Shown in pieces: positions 9,248-18,063 of a DNA stretch of 64,000 nucleotides. A program made the translations under genes and the position numbers. Position 1 is the stretch's first letter. Each line of letters opens with the position of its first letter. The notes beneath the pieces are model-generated. The model worked only from the letters and a program-made list of their open reading frames with translations. It ran no database searches and was not told the origin of the DNA. The DNA comes from Planctomycetia bacterium (lineage in GTDB: Bacteria; Planctomycetota; Planctomycetia; Pirellulales; JACPPG01): contig JACPPG010000018.1 in assembly GCA_016191115.1 (NCBI GenBank), forward strand, positions 1-64,000. The letters run 5' to 3'.

Positions 9248-10543
9248 ATGCGGAAAAGACACGTCGCGATTTCGGCGCTTTTAGGGCTTTTGGTTCCCGT
9301 CATGGCCCAGGCGGCGGCTCCCAACACGCTCATCGTGAACGAGACCAACAACGTCAGTGGTGGGAAGTACTTGGGCGGCGCCAAATCGGATGCCACTCTC
9401 GGCCGGCTGGAGGGCAACGGTCAAAACTGGATGGAGCTGTTGGTCGTCAACAACGATCCAAGCAAGCACACCACCGACCTGCGCGGCTATACGATCAACT
9501 GGGAATACAACAAGGATCAGGCCGGCGTCAGCTACGGCAACGGCACCATCACCTTCAGCCAGGATCCGATCTGGGCCGCCGTGCCGCAGGGCACCATGAT
9601 CGCCGTCAACGAATGGCAGAAGGCCTGGTACCTGACCAACACGCCCCCCTTTCCCGGCAACCCAGAGGGCGACCCGCTGGCCGCCGGAGGCCTGCAGCGC
9701 GACGGCGGCATCGACGGCCTCGGCGTGCCAAAGGGCAACGCCTACAACCCGGCCGTTCACACGCTCCGCGATTTCTCCACCAACGCCTATTGGAATCCCT
9801 CGGCCCAAGGGGGCCCGGATTGGACCATGAATATCTGGGCCGGCGAGCGCGACGCCCAGAATAACTTCAAGTACTTCAGTTTCTCTGGCACGGTCCACAC
9901 CTCGGGCGGCGGCACGTTTCAGGTGGGCATCGACGACGACGGCGGGCTGTTTGCCGCCAACAACGACGACTGGCAATTCACGGTCAAGGACAACCTGAAC
10001 AACATCATCCAGGGCCCGATCGGCGAACGCGTGCCCGGCTGGGCCGCCGGCGGCGTGGGCTCGGACGAGAACCTAAAACTGGAATCTTTCGATGCCGCCA
10101 GCAACCCGACGCTGACCGATTATCAGGGAATCGGAATCGGGGCCTATCGCGACGGCTCCTCGAGCAGCTACGCCTCGCCCAACCGCTGGACGAATCCCGA
10201 CACGTCGATCGGCGTGCAGGACTTGAGCCCCCTGCGCAACTGGTTCAATGCGATCAAGCCGGGCGACGTGAACCTCGACGGCATCGTCGATATCAGCGAC
10301 GTGCAAAAGGTGGCCGCCGGCTGGCTGTCGCACGGCGGCCTGTTGTCGGGCGACGCTAACGGAGACGGCGTCACGGACATCTCCGACATTCAGACCATCG
10401 CCGGCAATTGGCTGTCGAGCGGTGGCGCCCCAGGCGCCGGCACAGGCAGCGCGGTTCCGGAACCGGCCTCCGCGATGTTGTGCGTCGTCGGCATGGCAAC
10501 TTGCGCGCTGTGGCAACGACTGCGACGGGGCCGCAAAGCGTAG
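9248..10543 (+). CDS. Dockerin-type PEP-CTERM exported protein
   Basis: The 431-residue product has a signal peptide (MRKRHVAISALLGLLVPVMAQA) and a large beta-rich body of unknown role. It has two EF-hand-like dockerin repeats near residues 338-390 (DVNLDGIVDISDVQKVAAGWL and DANGDGVTDISDIQTIAGNWL) and a PEP-CTERM tail (VPEPASAML, hydrophobic helix, RLRRGRKA). The paired calcium loops suggest either a dockerin-cohesin contact or simple calcium-dependent stabilisation near the surface anchor. Confidence 0.88.
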   Translation: MRKRHVAISALLGLLVPVMAQAAAPNTLIVNETNNVSGGKYLGGAKSDATLGRLEGNGQNWMELLVVNNDPSKHTTDLRGYTINWEYNKDQAGVSYGNGTITFSQDPIWAAVPQGTMIAVNEWQKAWYLTNTPPFPGNPEGDPLAAGGLQRDGGIDGLGVPKGNAYNPAVHTLRDFSTNAYWNPSAQGGPDWTMNIWAGERDAQNNFKYFSFSGTVHTSGGGTFQVGIDDDGGLFAANNDDWQFTVKDNLNNIIQGPIGERVPGWAAGGVGSDENLKLESFDAASNPTLTDYQGIGIGAYRDGSSSSYASPNRWTNPDTSIGVQDLSPLRNWFNAIKPGDVNLDGIVDISDVQKVAAGWLSHGGLLSGDANGDGVTDISDIQTIAGNWLSSGGAPGAGTGSAVPEPASAMLCVVGMATCALWQRLRRGRKA

Positions 10544-10699
10544 CGACGCGAATGTTGATTGTGTGCGTCGGAGCGGGTGCAGGCTCGTCCGATCCTCACG
10601 TGGCACTCATCATCCGCTCATAATCGCTCGCTATCGTCCTGCCTGCGGTGTCAGTGCGCGCCACGGTCTTGCGCGGAACACGAACAGAGAACCTTTCCC

Positions 10700-11806
10700 A
10701 TGCCGATCCGAAATCCCGCCGGGCGCGACCCCGCGACAACCGCGCTCCCACGACGCGATCGCCGGCCGGCCGGTTTTACGTTGGTCGAACTATTGGTCGT
10801 GATTGCGATTATCGGCATCCTGATCGGCCTCTTGTTGCCGGCCGTGCAGTCGGCCCGCGAGGCGGCCCGCCGCGCACAGTGCACCAACAACCTCAAGCAG
10901 ATTTCGTTGGCGCTGCACAACCACCACGACACGCTGCAGACGTTTCCGCCGGGCTTGTCGCACTGTTCGCCGCAGATCGCCCTGTGGAGGACCGGCGGCA
11001 CCGACGTGGGCGTGTTTTGCCAGGGCCCGAACTGGGCCTCGAGCATCCTGCCGCAGATCGAGCAGGCGGCCATGGACGAGAAGCTCAAAGGATGCCTCGA
11101 TAACGAGGTCCACGCCGCCGACGATTGCGATCGCAACAAACCGGGCAAGCCGTGGCGCGAGTTCGGCATCCTCACGCTCCCTTTCTACACCTGTCCCAGC
11201 GCCCCGCCGACGGAACAATTGTTCGACAATTGGGAGCTCGAGCACCTGGCCAAGTCGAATTACGCCGCCAATTTCGGGTCGGACACGTACATGTCGTTTC
11301 AATCCCCCGCCACGGCCGGGGCATTTGGCGTCGTCGTGCCGACGGGCTCGCGCGGCGTCACGCAATCGTATAACCATCCGTCCCTGATGGGGCGATGGAA
11401 ATCGGGTTGGGGGCAGGGGACGCGGCTGGCGGAAATCGCCGACGGAACCGCCAACACCCTGCTCGTCAGCGAGCTGATCGGCTACGACGATCCGCCGGAC
11501 GGACGCGGCGCGTGGGTGTGGGGTGGCATGGGAGGCTCGACCTTCACGGCCAAGTACGGCCCCAACGCCCGCGAGAACGACGTGATCCCGGCGTGCAGCT
11601 CCAAAATCGACACGAGCGACCGGTTGCGCTGCACGCAGAATCAAAACGACGGCAACGTGTGGGCCTCGGCCCGCAGCGCCCACGCGGGCGGGGTCAACGC
11701 GGCCCTGGCCGACGGCTCGGTGCGATTCTTCCGCGACGAGACCGATCTGGGCGTGTGGAAGGCGATCGCCACCCGCGCGGCCGGCGACGTGGGCAGCGTG
11801 CCGTGA
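10700..11806 (+). CDS. DUF1559 prepilin-like protein
   Basis: Start ATG 10700 gives a 368-residue protein. Its N-terminus carries a type IV prepilin signal, [20 protein letters not shown], after a basic leader, followed by the planctomycete DUF1559 sequence ([27 protein letters not shown]). The conserved C-terminal block [17 protein letters not shown] is present. Such proteins occur in many copies in planctomycetes and are thought to be pseudopilins. A decayed relative lies at 29456-29911. Confidence 0.93.
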   Translation: MPIRNPAGRDPATTALPRRDRRPAGFTLVELLVVIAIIGILIGLLLPAVQSAREAARRAQCTNNLKQISLALHNHHDTLQTFPPGLSHCSPQIALWRTGGTDVGVFCQGPNWASSILPQIEQAAMDEKLKGCLDNEVHAADDCDRNKPGKPWREFGILTLPFYTCPSAPPTEQLFDNWELEHLAKSNYAANFGSDTYMSFQSPATAGAFGVVVPTGSRGVTQSYNHPSLMGRWKSGWGQGTRLAEIADGTANTLLVSELIGYDDPPDGRGAWVWGGMGGSTFTAKYGPNARENDVIPACSSKIDTSDRLRCTQNQNDGNVWASARSAHAGGVNAALADGSVRFFRDETDLGVWKAIATRAAGDVGSVP

Positions 11807-12104
11807 GAGCGGGCGGCCACGAGAAAGTGTGCCGATCTGAGGTTTGAGATTTCAGATCCGCACGGTCATGCGGCGTGCCGCGCGCGCATTGTCTTCTCCG
11901 CCTACTGCCCTCTGCCTACTTCGTGTTCGCGCGCCGAATCGCGGGCGGCGGCCCTCAACGAGATGTGTTCACCTTGGCGATCTTGGCGCCCTTGGCGGTT
12001 CACCTGTTTGCGCCGACGGATTGGAACCGCCAAGCCGCCAAGGACGGAGGTCAGCAAGGATGTTGACGGATCGCAGTCTTCAGAAGCGGCGCTGCGGACG
12101 TTCA

Positions 12105-13592
12105 CTACTCAACGATGGACCTTATCCCTAGCCACGGCGCAACCACCGGCCACAGGTCGTGCATCGCCCAGTGCGGCACGGCGTACAGCGCCACGGCGCT
12201 AATGGACGCGAAGGCGAACCACAGGCAGGCGTCGGACCAGCGCGAAGGGGCCAAGCGCGGGTCGGTCTTGCGGTAGCGGAGGTAGATCGCCGCCCCGGCG
12301 ATGATCGGCAGCGTCGCCGCCTGCACGAACCCGCCCAGGATGACCATCGCCTTCGGATCGCGCTTCCAGAAATACAGGAGCAGCCCCAACAGCGGGTAGA
12401 AAACGCAGCAGCGGCGGATCCATTTGGTTCGGTCGCTCTCGGCCGTGTACTTCACCATCCGGGCGAGGCTCAGGAAATCGGCCGTGAGCCGGCTGTTCGA
12501 GGCTGAAGCGACGTACAGCGTCTTGAAGAGCACGGCCCACACGCCGATCAGGAAGACAATCTGCGTCCATTCGCCGAACGTCGGCACGTACATCTGGGAG
12601 AGCGTGGCGATCATCTGCGACTTTTCGGGGTGCAGCCCCTTTTGATGCAGCACTGTCGCGCCCAGCACGTAGAACGCCACCGTGGCCACGGTGAACACCA
12701 GCATGCTCACCCACGCGTCGAGGTACATGACGCGCATCCAGCCGTGGGCCCGCGCCGCCCACTCGGGCGAGGCGTTGCGGCGGCCCGTGAACCGGCCGTA
12801 TCCCTTTTCCAGGCACCAGTAGGGATAGGCGTACAGCTCCGAAGCGCCTACGCCCGTGATGCCGAAGGTGCCGAAGGCGGCGGCGATGGCCGCGGCCGGT
12901 AAAGCGAGTATGTCGAACGAGAAACCTTGCCGCAGGTCGCCCCACGTGACGCCAAAGCCCATGCCGGGCAGCATGGCGACGCAGGCCACGGTGATAAAGG
13001 TCACGGCGGCGACGAGCACGGTCGTCACGCGTTCGATGCGCCGGTAGCCGCCGCTGAGCAAGAGCGCCACCGCCGCCAGCGCGGTGAGCACGGCCCACGG
13101 ATGCTCGGGCTTTTCCTGGATGGTGGCGGCGAGTCGCGGCGCCCACGATTCACACGCTTCAGCCAAACGCTCAGCGAATTGCGGAAAGGCGAGGTTCAAG
13201 GCCTGGCCGACGCCGCCGATCATCGCGCCCAACTGGAACACGGTCACCAAGAGCATGATGAACCACCACCACACCAGCCAGTGCGCGCCCAGCCGCGGGC
13301 CCGGTAGCAAGTTCAAGGCCGCCAGCGTCGGCTCGCCCGACGAAAGCGCGTACCGACCGAGCTCGACCTGCACGAACACCTTGATCACGCAACTGAAGAG
13401 GATCAGCCACAAAAAGACAAACCCGTATTCGGCGCCCAAGGAGGTGGTCAGCAATAGCTCGCCGGTGCCGATGATGCTGCCGGCCAGGATGATGCCCGGC
13501 CCGATCTTGCGCAAGGCGGCGAACAGTTTCCGCGGCGGCTCGGCAATGCCGTCGTCGGTGAGGGCGTAGGGGTCGAAGTGCTGTTCGGGCAT
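12105..13592 (-). CDS. Nramp-like metal transporter family membrane protein
   Basis: The product is 495 residues with about eleven predicted helices; the start MPEQHFDPYALTDDG at 13592 is chosen over an upstream open frame with no conserved features. The fold pattern near GPGIILAGSIIGTGELLLTTSLGAEYGF resembles the first Nramp helix, but the metal-binding DPGN motif is replaced by GSIIGTGE and no MPH motif is seen in helix six. Inference: an Nramp-related transporter whose substrate may not be Mn/Fe. Confidence 0.75.
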   Translation of the reverse strand: MPEQHFDPYALTDDGIAEPPRKLFAALRKIGPGIILAGSIIGTGELLLTTSLGAEYGFVFLWLILFSCVIKVFVQVELGRYALSSGEPTLAALNLLPGPRLGAHWLVWWWFIMLLVTVFQLGAMIGGVGQALNLAFPQFAERLAEACESWAPRLAATIQEKPEHPWAVLTALAAVALLLSGGYRRIERVTTVLVAAVTFITVACVAMLPGMGFGVTWGDLRQGFSFDILALPAAAIAAAFGTFGITGVGASELYAYPYWCLEKGYGRFTGRRNASPEWAARAHGWMRVMYLDAWVSMLVFTVATVAFYVLGATVLHQKGLHPEKSQMIATLSQMYVPTFGEWTQIVFLIGVWAVLFKTLYVASASNSRLTADFLSLARMVKYTAESDRTKWIRRCCVFYPLLGLLLYFWKRDPKAMVILGGFVQAATLPIIAGAAIYLRYRKTDPRLAPSRWSDACLWFAFASISAVALYAVPHWAMHDLWPVVAPWLGIRSIVE

Positions 13593-13772
13593 GGGCTCGC
13601 CTGGGTTCGTCGCACGGGTACACCACATCGGCTGCCGGGTGACCCGAGCGGGGCGTAGCGCGGTGCGATGCGGACCGTTATGGTATCCGGCGGCAAGGCG
13701 ACTGGCGAGCAATTGGGGGCGTCACATCGAAGGAGCCGGCGGCGGCTTTCTACGCGCTCGTCGTGATCGGCC

Positions 13773-14006
13773 TTAGTTCGCCGTCGGGCTCAACGGCTCG
13801 ACCGTGGCGACGCGCAATAGCGAGCAGACGCGGAAATCGGCCGGGACGCCGTCATCCGCCTCGTCGATGCCGACTAGGATGTCGGATCGGGTCAGGAACG
13901 CCATTTCAGGGTGGCGGACGCCGTATGTCTGCCCGCTCGACATCACGAGCCGGAACGGCTTGAAGGGCCGCTGCGTCAAGAGATCGCGGAAGGTTTGGAC
14001 CGTCAT
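13773..14006 (-). CDS. Small conserved hypothetical protein
   Basis: The start MTVQTFRDLLTQRPFKPFRL at 14006 is selected because the coding character stops there. The 77-residue product has the pattern RPFKPFRLVMSSG-Y-VRHPE-AFLTR, familiar from small planctomycete proteins of unknown function. There are no membrane segments. It lies just downstream of a toxin-antitoxin pair on the same strand. Confidence 0.7.
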   Translation of the reverse strand: MTVQTFRDLLTQRPFKPFRLVMSSGQTYGVRHPEMAFLTRSDILVGIDEADDGVPADFRVCSLLRVATVEPLSPTAN

Positions 14007-14103
14007 ATTGGGAATTGTAGCTCCGTGTCGGGCAAGTGTCGATTGACACCTGGCTGCGCGCACGCGCGTGGCAATGGCGAATCCAACCAGGCGACGGACC
14101 AGT

Positions 14104-14415
14104 TCAACTCTTGGTCGCGCGGCCTCCGGCCGTCGCGGGCTTTCGCTTTTGCGAACGTTTTCGCGCGGCCTTCCAGAAGGCATCCGCGGACAAGCCCTTG
14201 CCTTCCTTGATGCTTTTCCGCGAACGGTCGAGCAAGGCTCGAAAGCGCGCCGAACGACCCAACATGAGACGCTCCAAATCATCGTCATCAACGGGAGCTA
14301 TCAAAACGGCGACGGCTTTGCCGTTGCGCGTGATGACGATGGGGCCCTCGCGCTCGCACTGATCCAGATAGGCGCTCAAACGCGCCTTCACGTCAGCCAG
14401 TGGGGCAATCCTCAT
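14104..14415 (-). CDS. Phd/YefM-type antitoxin
   Basis: The 103-residue product begins MRIAPLADVKARLSAYLDQC and continues GPIVITRNGKAVAVLIAP, the Phd/YefM DNA-binding fold, then a basic C-terminal tail suited to toxin binding. Its ATG overlaps the stop codon of the toxin gene (ATGA at 14412-14415). The toxin is therefore encoded first, which is the reverse of the usual relBE order. Confidence 0.88.
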   Translation of the reverse strand: MRIAPLADVKARLSAYLDQCEREGPIVITRNGKAVAVLIAPVDDDDLERLMLGRSARFRALLDRSRKSIKEGKGLSADAFWKAARKRSQKRKPATAGGRATKS

Positions 14416-14735
14416 GACTCGTACTCCTCTCCGGCGATCGTGAGCCGGCTCCCCTCTTTCACGCCTACTGCCAACACGAGCACCACCTTCGATTCCAAAT
14501 CCGCATCGTAGAAAACCCGAAAGCGACTGGCGGGACCACAGCGGAGTTCCCAAGTCGCGCCGAATGGGGCAGGCAACTCCAACGGTTTCCGATTTCGCGT
14601 TTCTTGCGTCGGGAGACGCGTCAACTGCTCCTGGATCGTGCGCCTCACAAGCCCATGATACTTCAGTTCGATTAGATCAAGGTGCTCGATGGCTTCCGGG
14701 GCGAACAACAAGGCAAATAGCGCTCGCTTAGCCAT
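14412..14735 (-). CDS. RelE/ParE-superfamily toxin
   Basis: The 107-residue product shows the RelE/ParE pattern: an N-terminal helix (FAPEAIEHLDLI), then LPAPFGATWELRCGPASRFRVFYDADLESKVVLVLAVGVKEG. Toxins of this fold cleave mRNA on the ribosome or poison gyrase; which applies here cannot be told. The gene is preceded by a 16-bp perfect palindrome one base from its ATG, a likely autoregulatory operator. Confidence 0.85.
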   Translation of the reverse strand: MAKRALFALLFAPEAIEHLDLIELKYHGLVRRTIQEQLTRLPTQETRNRKPLELPAPFGATWELRCGPASRFRVFYDADLESKVVLVLAVGVKEGSRLTIAGEEYES

Positions 14736-14736
14736 T

Positions 14737-14752
14737 GACTAGAATTCTAGTC
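14737..14752. promoter_or_regulatory. Palindromic operator of the toxin-antitoxin pair
   Basis: GACTAGAATTCTAGTC is a perfect 16-bp palindrome ending one base upstream of the toxin start codon. Phd/YefM antitoxins repress their own operons by binding short palindromes in this position. It is AT-rich in an otherwise GC-rich setting. Confidence 0.65.
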
Positions 14753-15044
14753 CATTCGACAGAGTAGTCAATCCGTCCTTCCAGGCTGGCGGGCCCCTGG
14801 GGCGCCAATTACCATGGTCGCTTGTCGCTGCCCGCGGTGGGCCAGACCCCGCCAGCGATTCACACGGAACTAGAGCTCATGTCACGGCCCACCTTGCGCG
14901 GAGGAATACCTCGCTCGGCGCACGCCCAGAGCGCCCGGGCAACTTCGACTACGTCGCGGCCCCATCATGCGCGAAGGGCACAGGCGCGGTACGTAAAGCG
15001 CGGAGCACGCCGCGCCGGCACGGGCAATCATTGGAAAGGAACGC

Positions 15045-17429
15045 ATGCAACGCTTCATTTCTCGGCTGACGAACCACGTGACGAACTGGAAATCGCAACG
15101 TGAGCATCACAACCGTTCGGCCAGCAGTGCCCGTCGCTATCGCCGTGCGGCCGGCTTTGAACCGCTTGAGGGACGCGCGATGCTGGCCGCCGGCGTCACG
15201 CCCGCGTTTGCCGTGGTGAACGATTGGAACTCTGGCTACCAGGCCGAAATCCGCCTCGACAACTATCAGGCCGCGAGCGTCGCCAACTGGAAGCTGGAGT
15301 TCGACCTGCCGGCCAACATCACCTCGATCTGGGACGGGCAGATCGCCAGCCACGTGGGCAATCACTACGCGATCGTCGGCGCCGCGTGGGACAGCACGCT
15401 CGCGGCGGGTGGATCGGTCGCGTTCGGTTTCGTCGCCAGCCCGGGCGGCAAGCCGCCGGCGCCGACCAACTACGTGCTGAACGGCATACGGCTCGACGGC
15501 ACGAAGCCGGCGCCCCCGCCGCCACCGGGCCTGTCGATCGACGACGTGGCGATCCTCGAAGGCGCAAGCGGCACGACCGCGGCGCTGTTCACGGTCAGTC
15601 TTTCGTCACCCGCCGCCGGCCCGGTCTCGGTGAGATACGCCACGACCGCGGCCACGGCGCAAGCCGGCAGCGACTATCAGTCCACTAGCGGCACGCTCAT
15701 GTTCGCCGCCGGCGAGACGAAAAAGACGATCAGCGTCGCCGTGCTGGGGGACACGCTCGTCGAGCCGGACGAGGTGTTCTACGTCAATCTGTCGACCGCC
15801 AGCGGCGCACTTGTCACGATCGACCGCGGCACGGGAACGATTCGGAACGACGACGTGGCGCCGCCGGTATCCGGCAATTTCCAGTTCCAAGTGATCAGCG
15901 ATTGGGGCTCCGGCTTCACCGGCGCGATCACCGTCCGCAACGCCTCCGCCGCGGCCGTCACCAACTGGCAGCTTGAATTCGATTTCGCGGGCAACATCAC
16001 CTCGATCTGGGACGCCAAGATCGTCAACCACACGGGCAGCCACTACGTGCTCGAGAACGCCGGTTACAACAGCACGCTTGCGGCCGGCGGCGCCGTATCG
16101 TTCGGCTTCGTCGCTTCGCCCGGCAACGTGACCGTGAGTCCGGCGAACTACGTGCTGAAGTCGGCCGGCACTACCGGGGGCGGAGGGCCGCCGCCGCCGA
16201 ACCAGGCTCCCACAGCGGGCGGCGACCAGGCGTACGCGCTGCCAGGCCAGGCAGTGACGATCAACGTACTCGCGAACGACAAGGACGCCGACGGCGACGC
16301 CCTGTCGGTCGCGGCTGTGGCGCAGGCCGCCCACGGCGCCGTGATGCTCAAGGCGGACTACACGATCGTGTACACGCCGCAGGCTGGCTTCGTCGGCAAC
16401 GACTCGTTCACGTATCAACTTCGCGACGCGCGGGGAGCGACCAGCACCGGCACGGTCGCGGTGACGGTGGCTGCCGCGTCGACGTGGCCGGCCCACGTGT
16501 TCGCGCCGTACGTCGACATGACGTTATACCCGATGTACGACCTGGTTGCCGCGGCGCAAAGCCAGGGGCTGCGCTATTTCACGCTGGCGTTCGTGGTGGC
16601 CGATTCGCGCAACCAGCCGGCCTGGGGCGGCTACACCGAGTACGAATTGGGCACGGCGTTCGACGCACAGATGAAGTCGCAGCTTGCCGGCATCCGCGCC
16701 TTGGGGGGCGATGCGATCGTGTCGTTCGGCGGCGCGGCGGGGCGGGAACTGGCGCAGGCGATTACCGACGTCGCGGCACTCAAGCGGGCGTATCAATCGG
16801 TCATCGACGCCTACGGCTTCACGCACATCGACTTCGATATCGAAGGCGCCGCCGTGGCCGACCGCGCAAGTATCGATCGCCGCAACCAGGCGATCGCCGG
16901 CTTGCAGCGCGACGCCGCGGCGGCCGGCCGCGTGCTCGACGTGTCGTACACGCTGCCCGTTTTGCCCAGTGGGCTGACGTCCGACGGGCTGTACGTGCTG
17001 CAATCGGCATTGCGGTACGGCGTCAACCTCGGCCTGGTGAACGTGATGGCGATGGACTACGGCGACTCGGCCGCGCCGAATCCGAAGGGGCACATGGGGG
17101 ACTACGCCATCGACGCCGCCAACAGCCTGTTCGCGCAGCTCAAGGGGCTGTACGGCGCGGCGAAGACGGACGCCCAGGTGTGGCAGATGGTGGGCGTGAC
17201 GCCGATGATCGGCCTGAACGACGTCACGACCGAGACGTTCGACCAGCAGGAAGCCCGCGAGCTGCTGGCGTTCGCGCAGCAGAAGGGGATCGGCCGGATC
17301 GCGTTCTGGTCGCTGAACCGCGACCGGCAGAGTCCATCGGGCGCGCTTGGCTGGGTCGACAACATGGCCAGCAGCCTCTTGCAGCAGCCGTACGAGTTCT
17401 CGCAGATCCTCAAGCCGATCACGGGGTGA
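15045..17429 (+). CDS. Chitinase-like surface protein (CBM2 x2, Calx-beta, cadherin-like, GH18)
   Basis: The 794-residue product begins with a basic leader and FEPLEGRAMLA, the N-terminal LEPR-XLL-type motif of exported planctomycete proteins. Then come a CBM2-like cellulose/chitin-binding module (about 50-150), a Calx-beta domain (about 165-260; PDEVFYVNLSTASG), a second CBM2-like module (about 275-370), and a cadherin-like bacterial domain (about 385-475; DGDALSVAAV, NDSFTYQLRDARG). The last part is a GH18-type barrel (about 480-790) with the catalytic pattern in HIDFDIEGA (D-x-D-x-E). Likely role: binding and cleaving chitin or a related polysaccharide at the cell surface. Confidence 0.88.
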   Translation: MQRFISRLTNHVTNWKSQREHHNRSASSARRYRRAAGFEPLEGRAMLAAGVTPAFAVVNDWNSGYQAEIRLDNYQAASVANWKLEFDLPANITSIWDGQIASHVGNHYAIVGAAWDSTLAAGGSVAFGFVASPGGKPPAPTNYVLNGIRLDGTKPAPPPPPGLSIDDVAILEGASGTTAALFTVSLSSPAAGPVSVRYATTAATAQAGSDYQSTSGTLMFAAGETKKTISVAVLGDTLVEPDEVFYVNLSTASGALVTIDRGTGTIRNDDVAPPVSGNFQFQVISDWGSGFTGAITVRNASAAAVTNWQLEFDFAGNITSIWDAKIVNHTGSHYVLENAGYNSTLAAGGAVSFGFVASPGNVTVSPANYVLKSAGTTGGGGPPPPNQAPTAGGDQAYALPGQAVTINVLANDKDADGDALSVAAVAQAAHGAVMLKADYTIVYTPQAGFVGNDSFTYQLRDARGATSTGTVAVTVAAASTWPAHVFAPYVDMTLYPMYDLVAAAQSQGLRYFTLAFVVADSRNQPAWGGYTEYELGTAFDAQMKSQLAGIRALGGDAIVSFGGAAGRELAQAITDVAALKRAYQSVIDAYGFTHIDFDIEGAAVADRASIDRRNQAIAGLQRDAAAAGRVLDVSYTLPVLPSGLTSDGLYVLQSALRYGVNLGLVNVMAMDYGDSAAPNPKGHMGDYAIDAANSLFAQLKGLYGAAKTDAQVWQMVGVTPMIGLNDVTTETFDQQEARELLAFAQQKGIGRIAFWSLNRDRQSPSGALGWVDNMASSLLQQPYEFSQILKPITG

Positions 17430-17529
17430 TCACCGACCGCTAGCATGGCGCCGGCATGCGTTGCAGAGTTAACGCGCGACGGGCTTTGGACCCGCGCGCC
17501 CGTCCCGCCGGGATTTTACTCTTGACCAC

Positions 17530-17541
17530 GTACACATGTAC
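17530..17541. promoter_or_regulatory. BlaI-type operator
   Basis: GTACACATGTAC is a perfect palindrome containing TACA-N2-TGTA, the core recognised by BlaI/MecI repressors. A degenerate second site, AACAAATGTA, lies at 17564-17573, 34 bp on. Both precede the BlaI-type gene, which suggests autorepression of the pair. Confidence 0.75.
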
Positions 17542-17594
17542 GCGGTAGAGTGCCGCCGTCGCGAACAAATGTACGCGAGGGAGAAGTTCGTTCG

Positions 17595-17984
17595 ATGAGC
17601 GATCGGCCGGCGCTATCGAAGGGCGAAATGGAAGTCGCCCGCACGCTGTGGGAGCTGGGGAGCGCCACGGTGCGGCAGGTTCACGCGGCGTTTCCCGCCG
17701 GCCGCGCCATGGACTTCGCCACGGTGCAGACCTACCTCCGCCGGCTAGAGGCCAAGGGCTACGTCCACGGCCGCCTGGAAGGACGCGTCCGCGTGTACCG
17801 GGCGAAGGTCAAGCCGAAGACCGTCATTCGCGAGACGATCGACGACGTGCTCGAGCGATTGTTCGGTGGCGAGGCCTTGCCGCTCGTGCGACACCTGATC
17901 GAGGAGCGCGGCATCAACGACGACGAGCTGGCGCAGCTCCGCGCCCTCTTGGACAAATTGGAGCGACAACACCGAAACGGATAA
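17595..17984 (+). CDS. BlaI/MecI/CopY-family repressor
   Basis: The start MSDRPALSKGEMEVARTLW at 17595 is used. The 129-residue protein has the BlaI winged helix (about 5-75), with VRQVHAAFPAGRAMDFATVQTYLRRLEAKGYV, and a C-terminal dimerisation helix. It lies 79 bp upstream of an M56 metallopeptidase sensor gene. In the known scheme the sensor peptidase leads to cleavage of the repressor. Two TACA/TGTA operators lie in front. Confidence 0.93.
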   Translation: MSDRPALSKGEMEVARTLWELGSATVRQVHAAFPAGRAMDFATVQTYLRRLEAKGYVHGRLEGRVRVYRAKVKPKTVIRETIDDVLERLFGGEALPLVRHLIEERGINDDELAQLRALLDKLERQHRNG

Positions 17985-18063
17985 CGGCGCGTGCCCGCGC
18001 GACGCCGGGATTGTTCGCCCCTGACGCGCGGTGGACGCGGATCGCTTTTGCAAAGGATTGACG

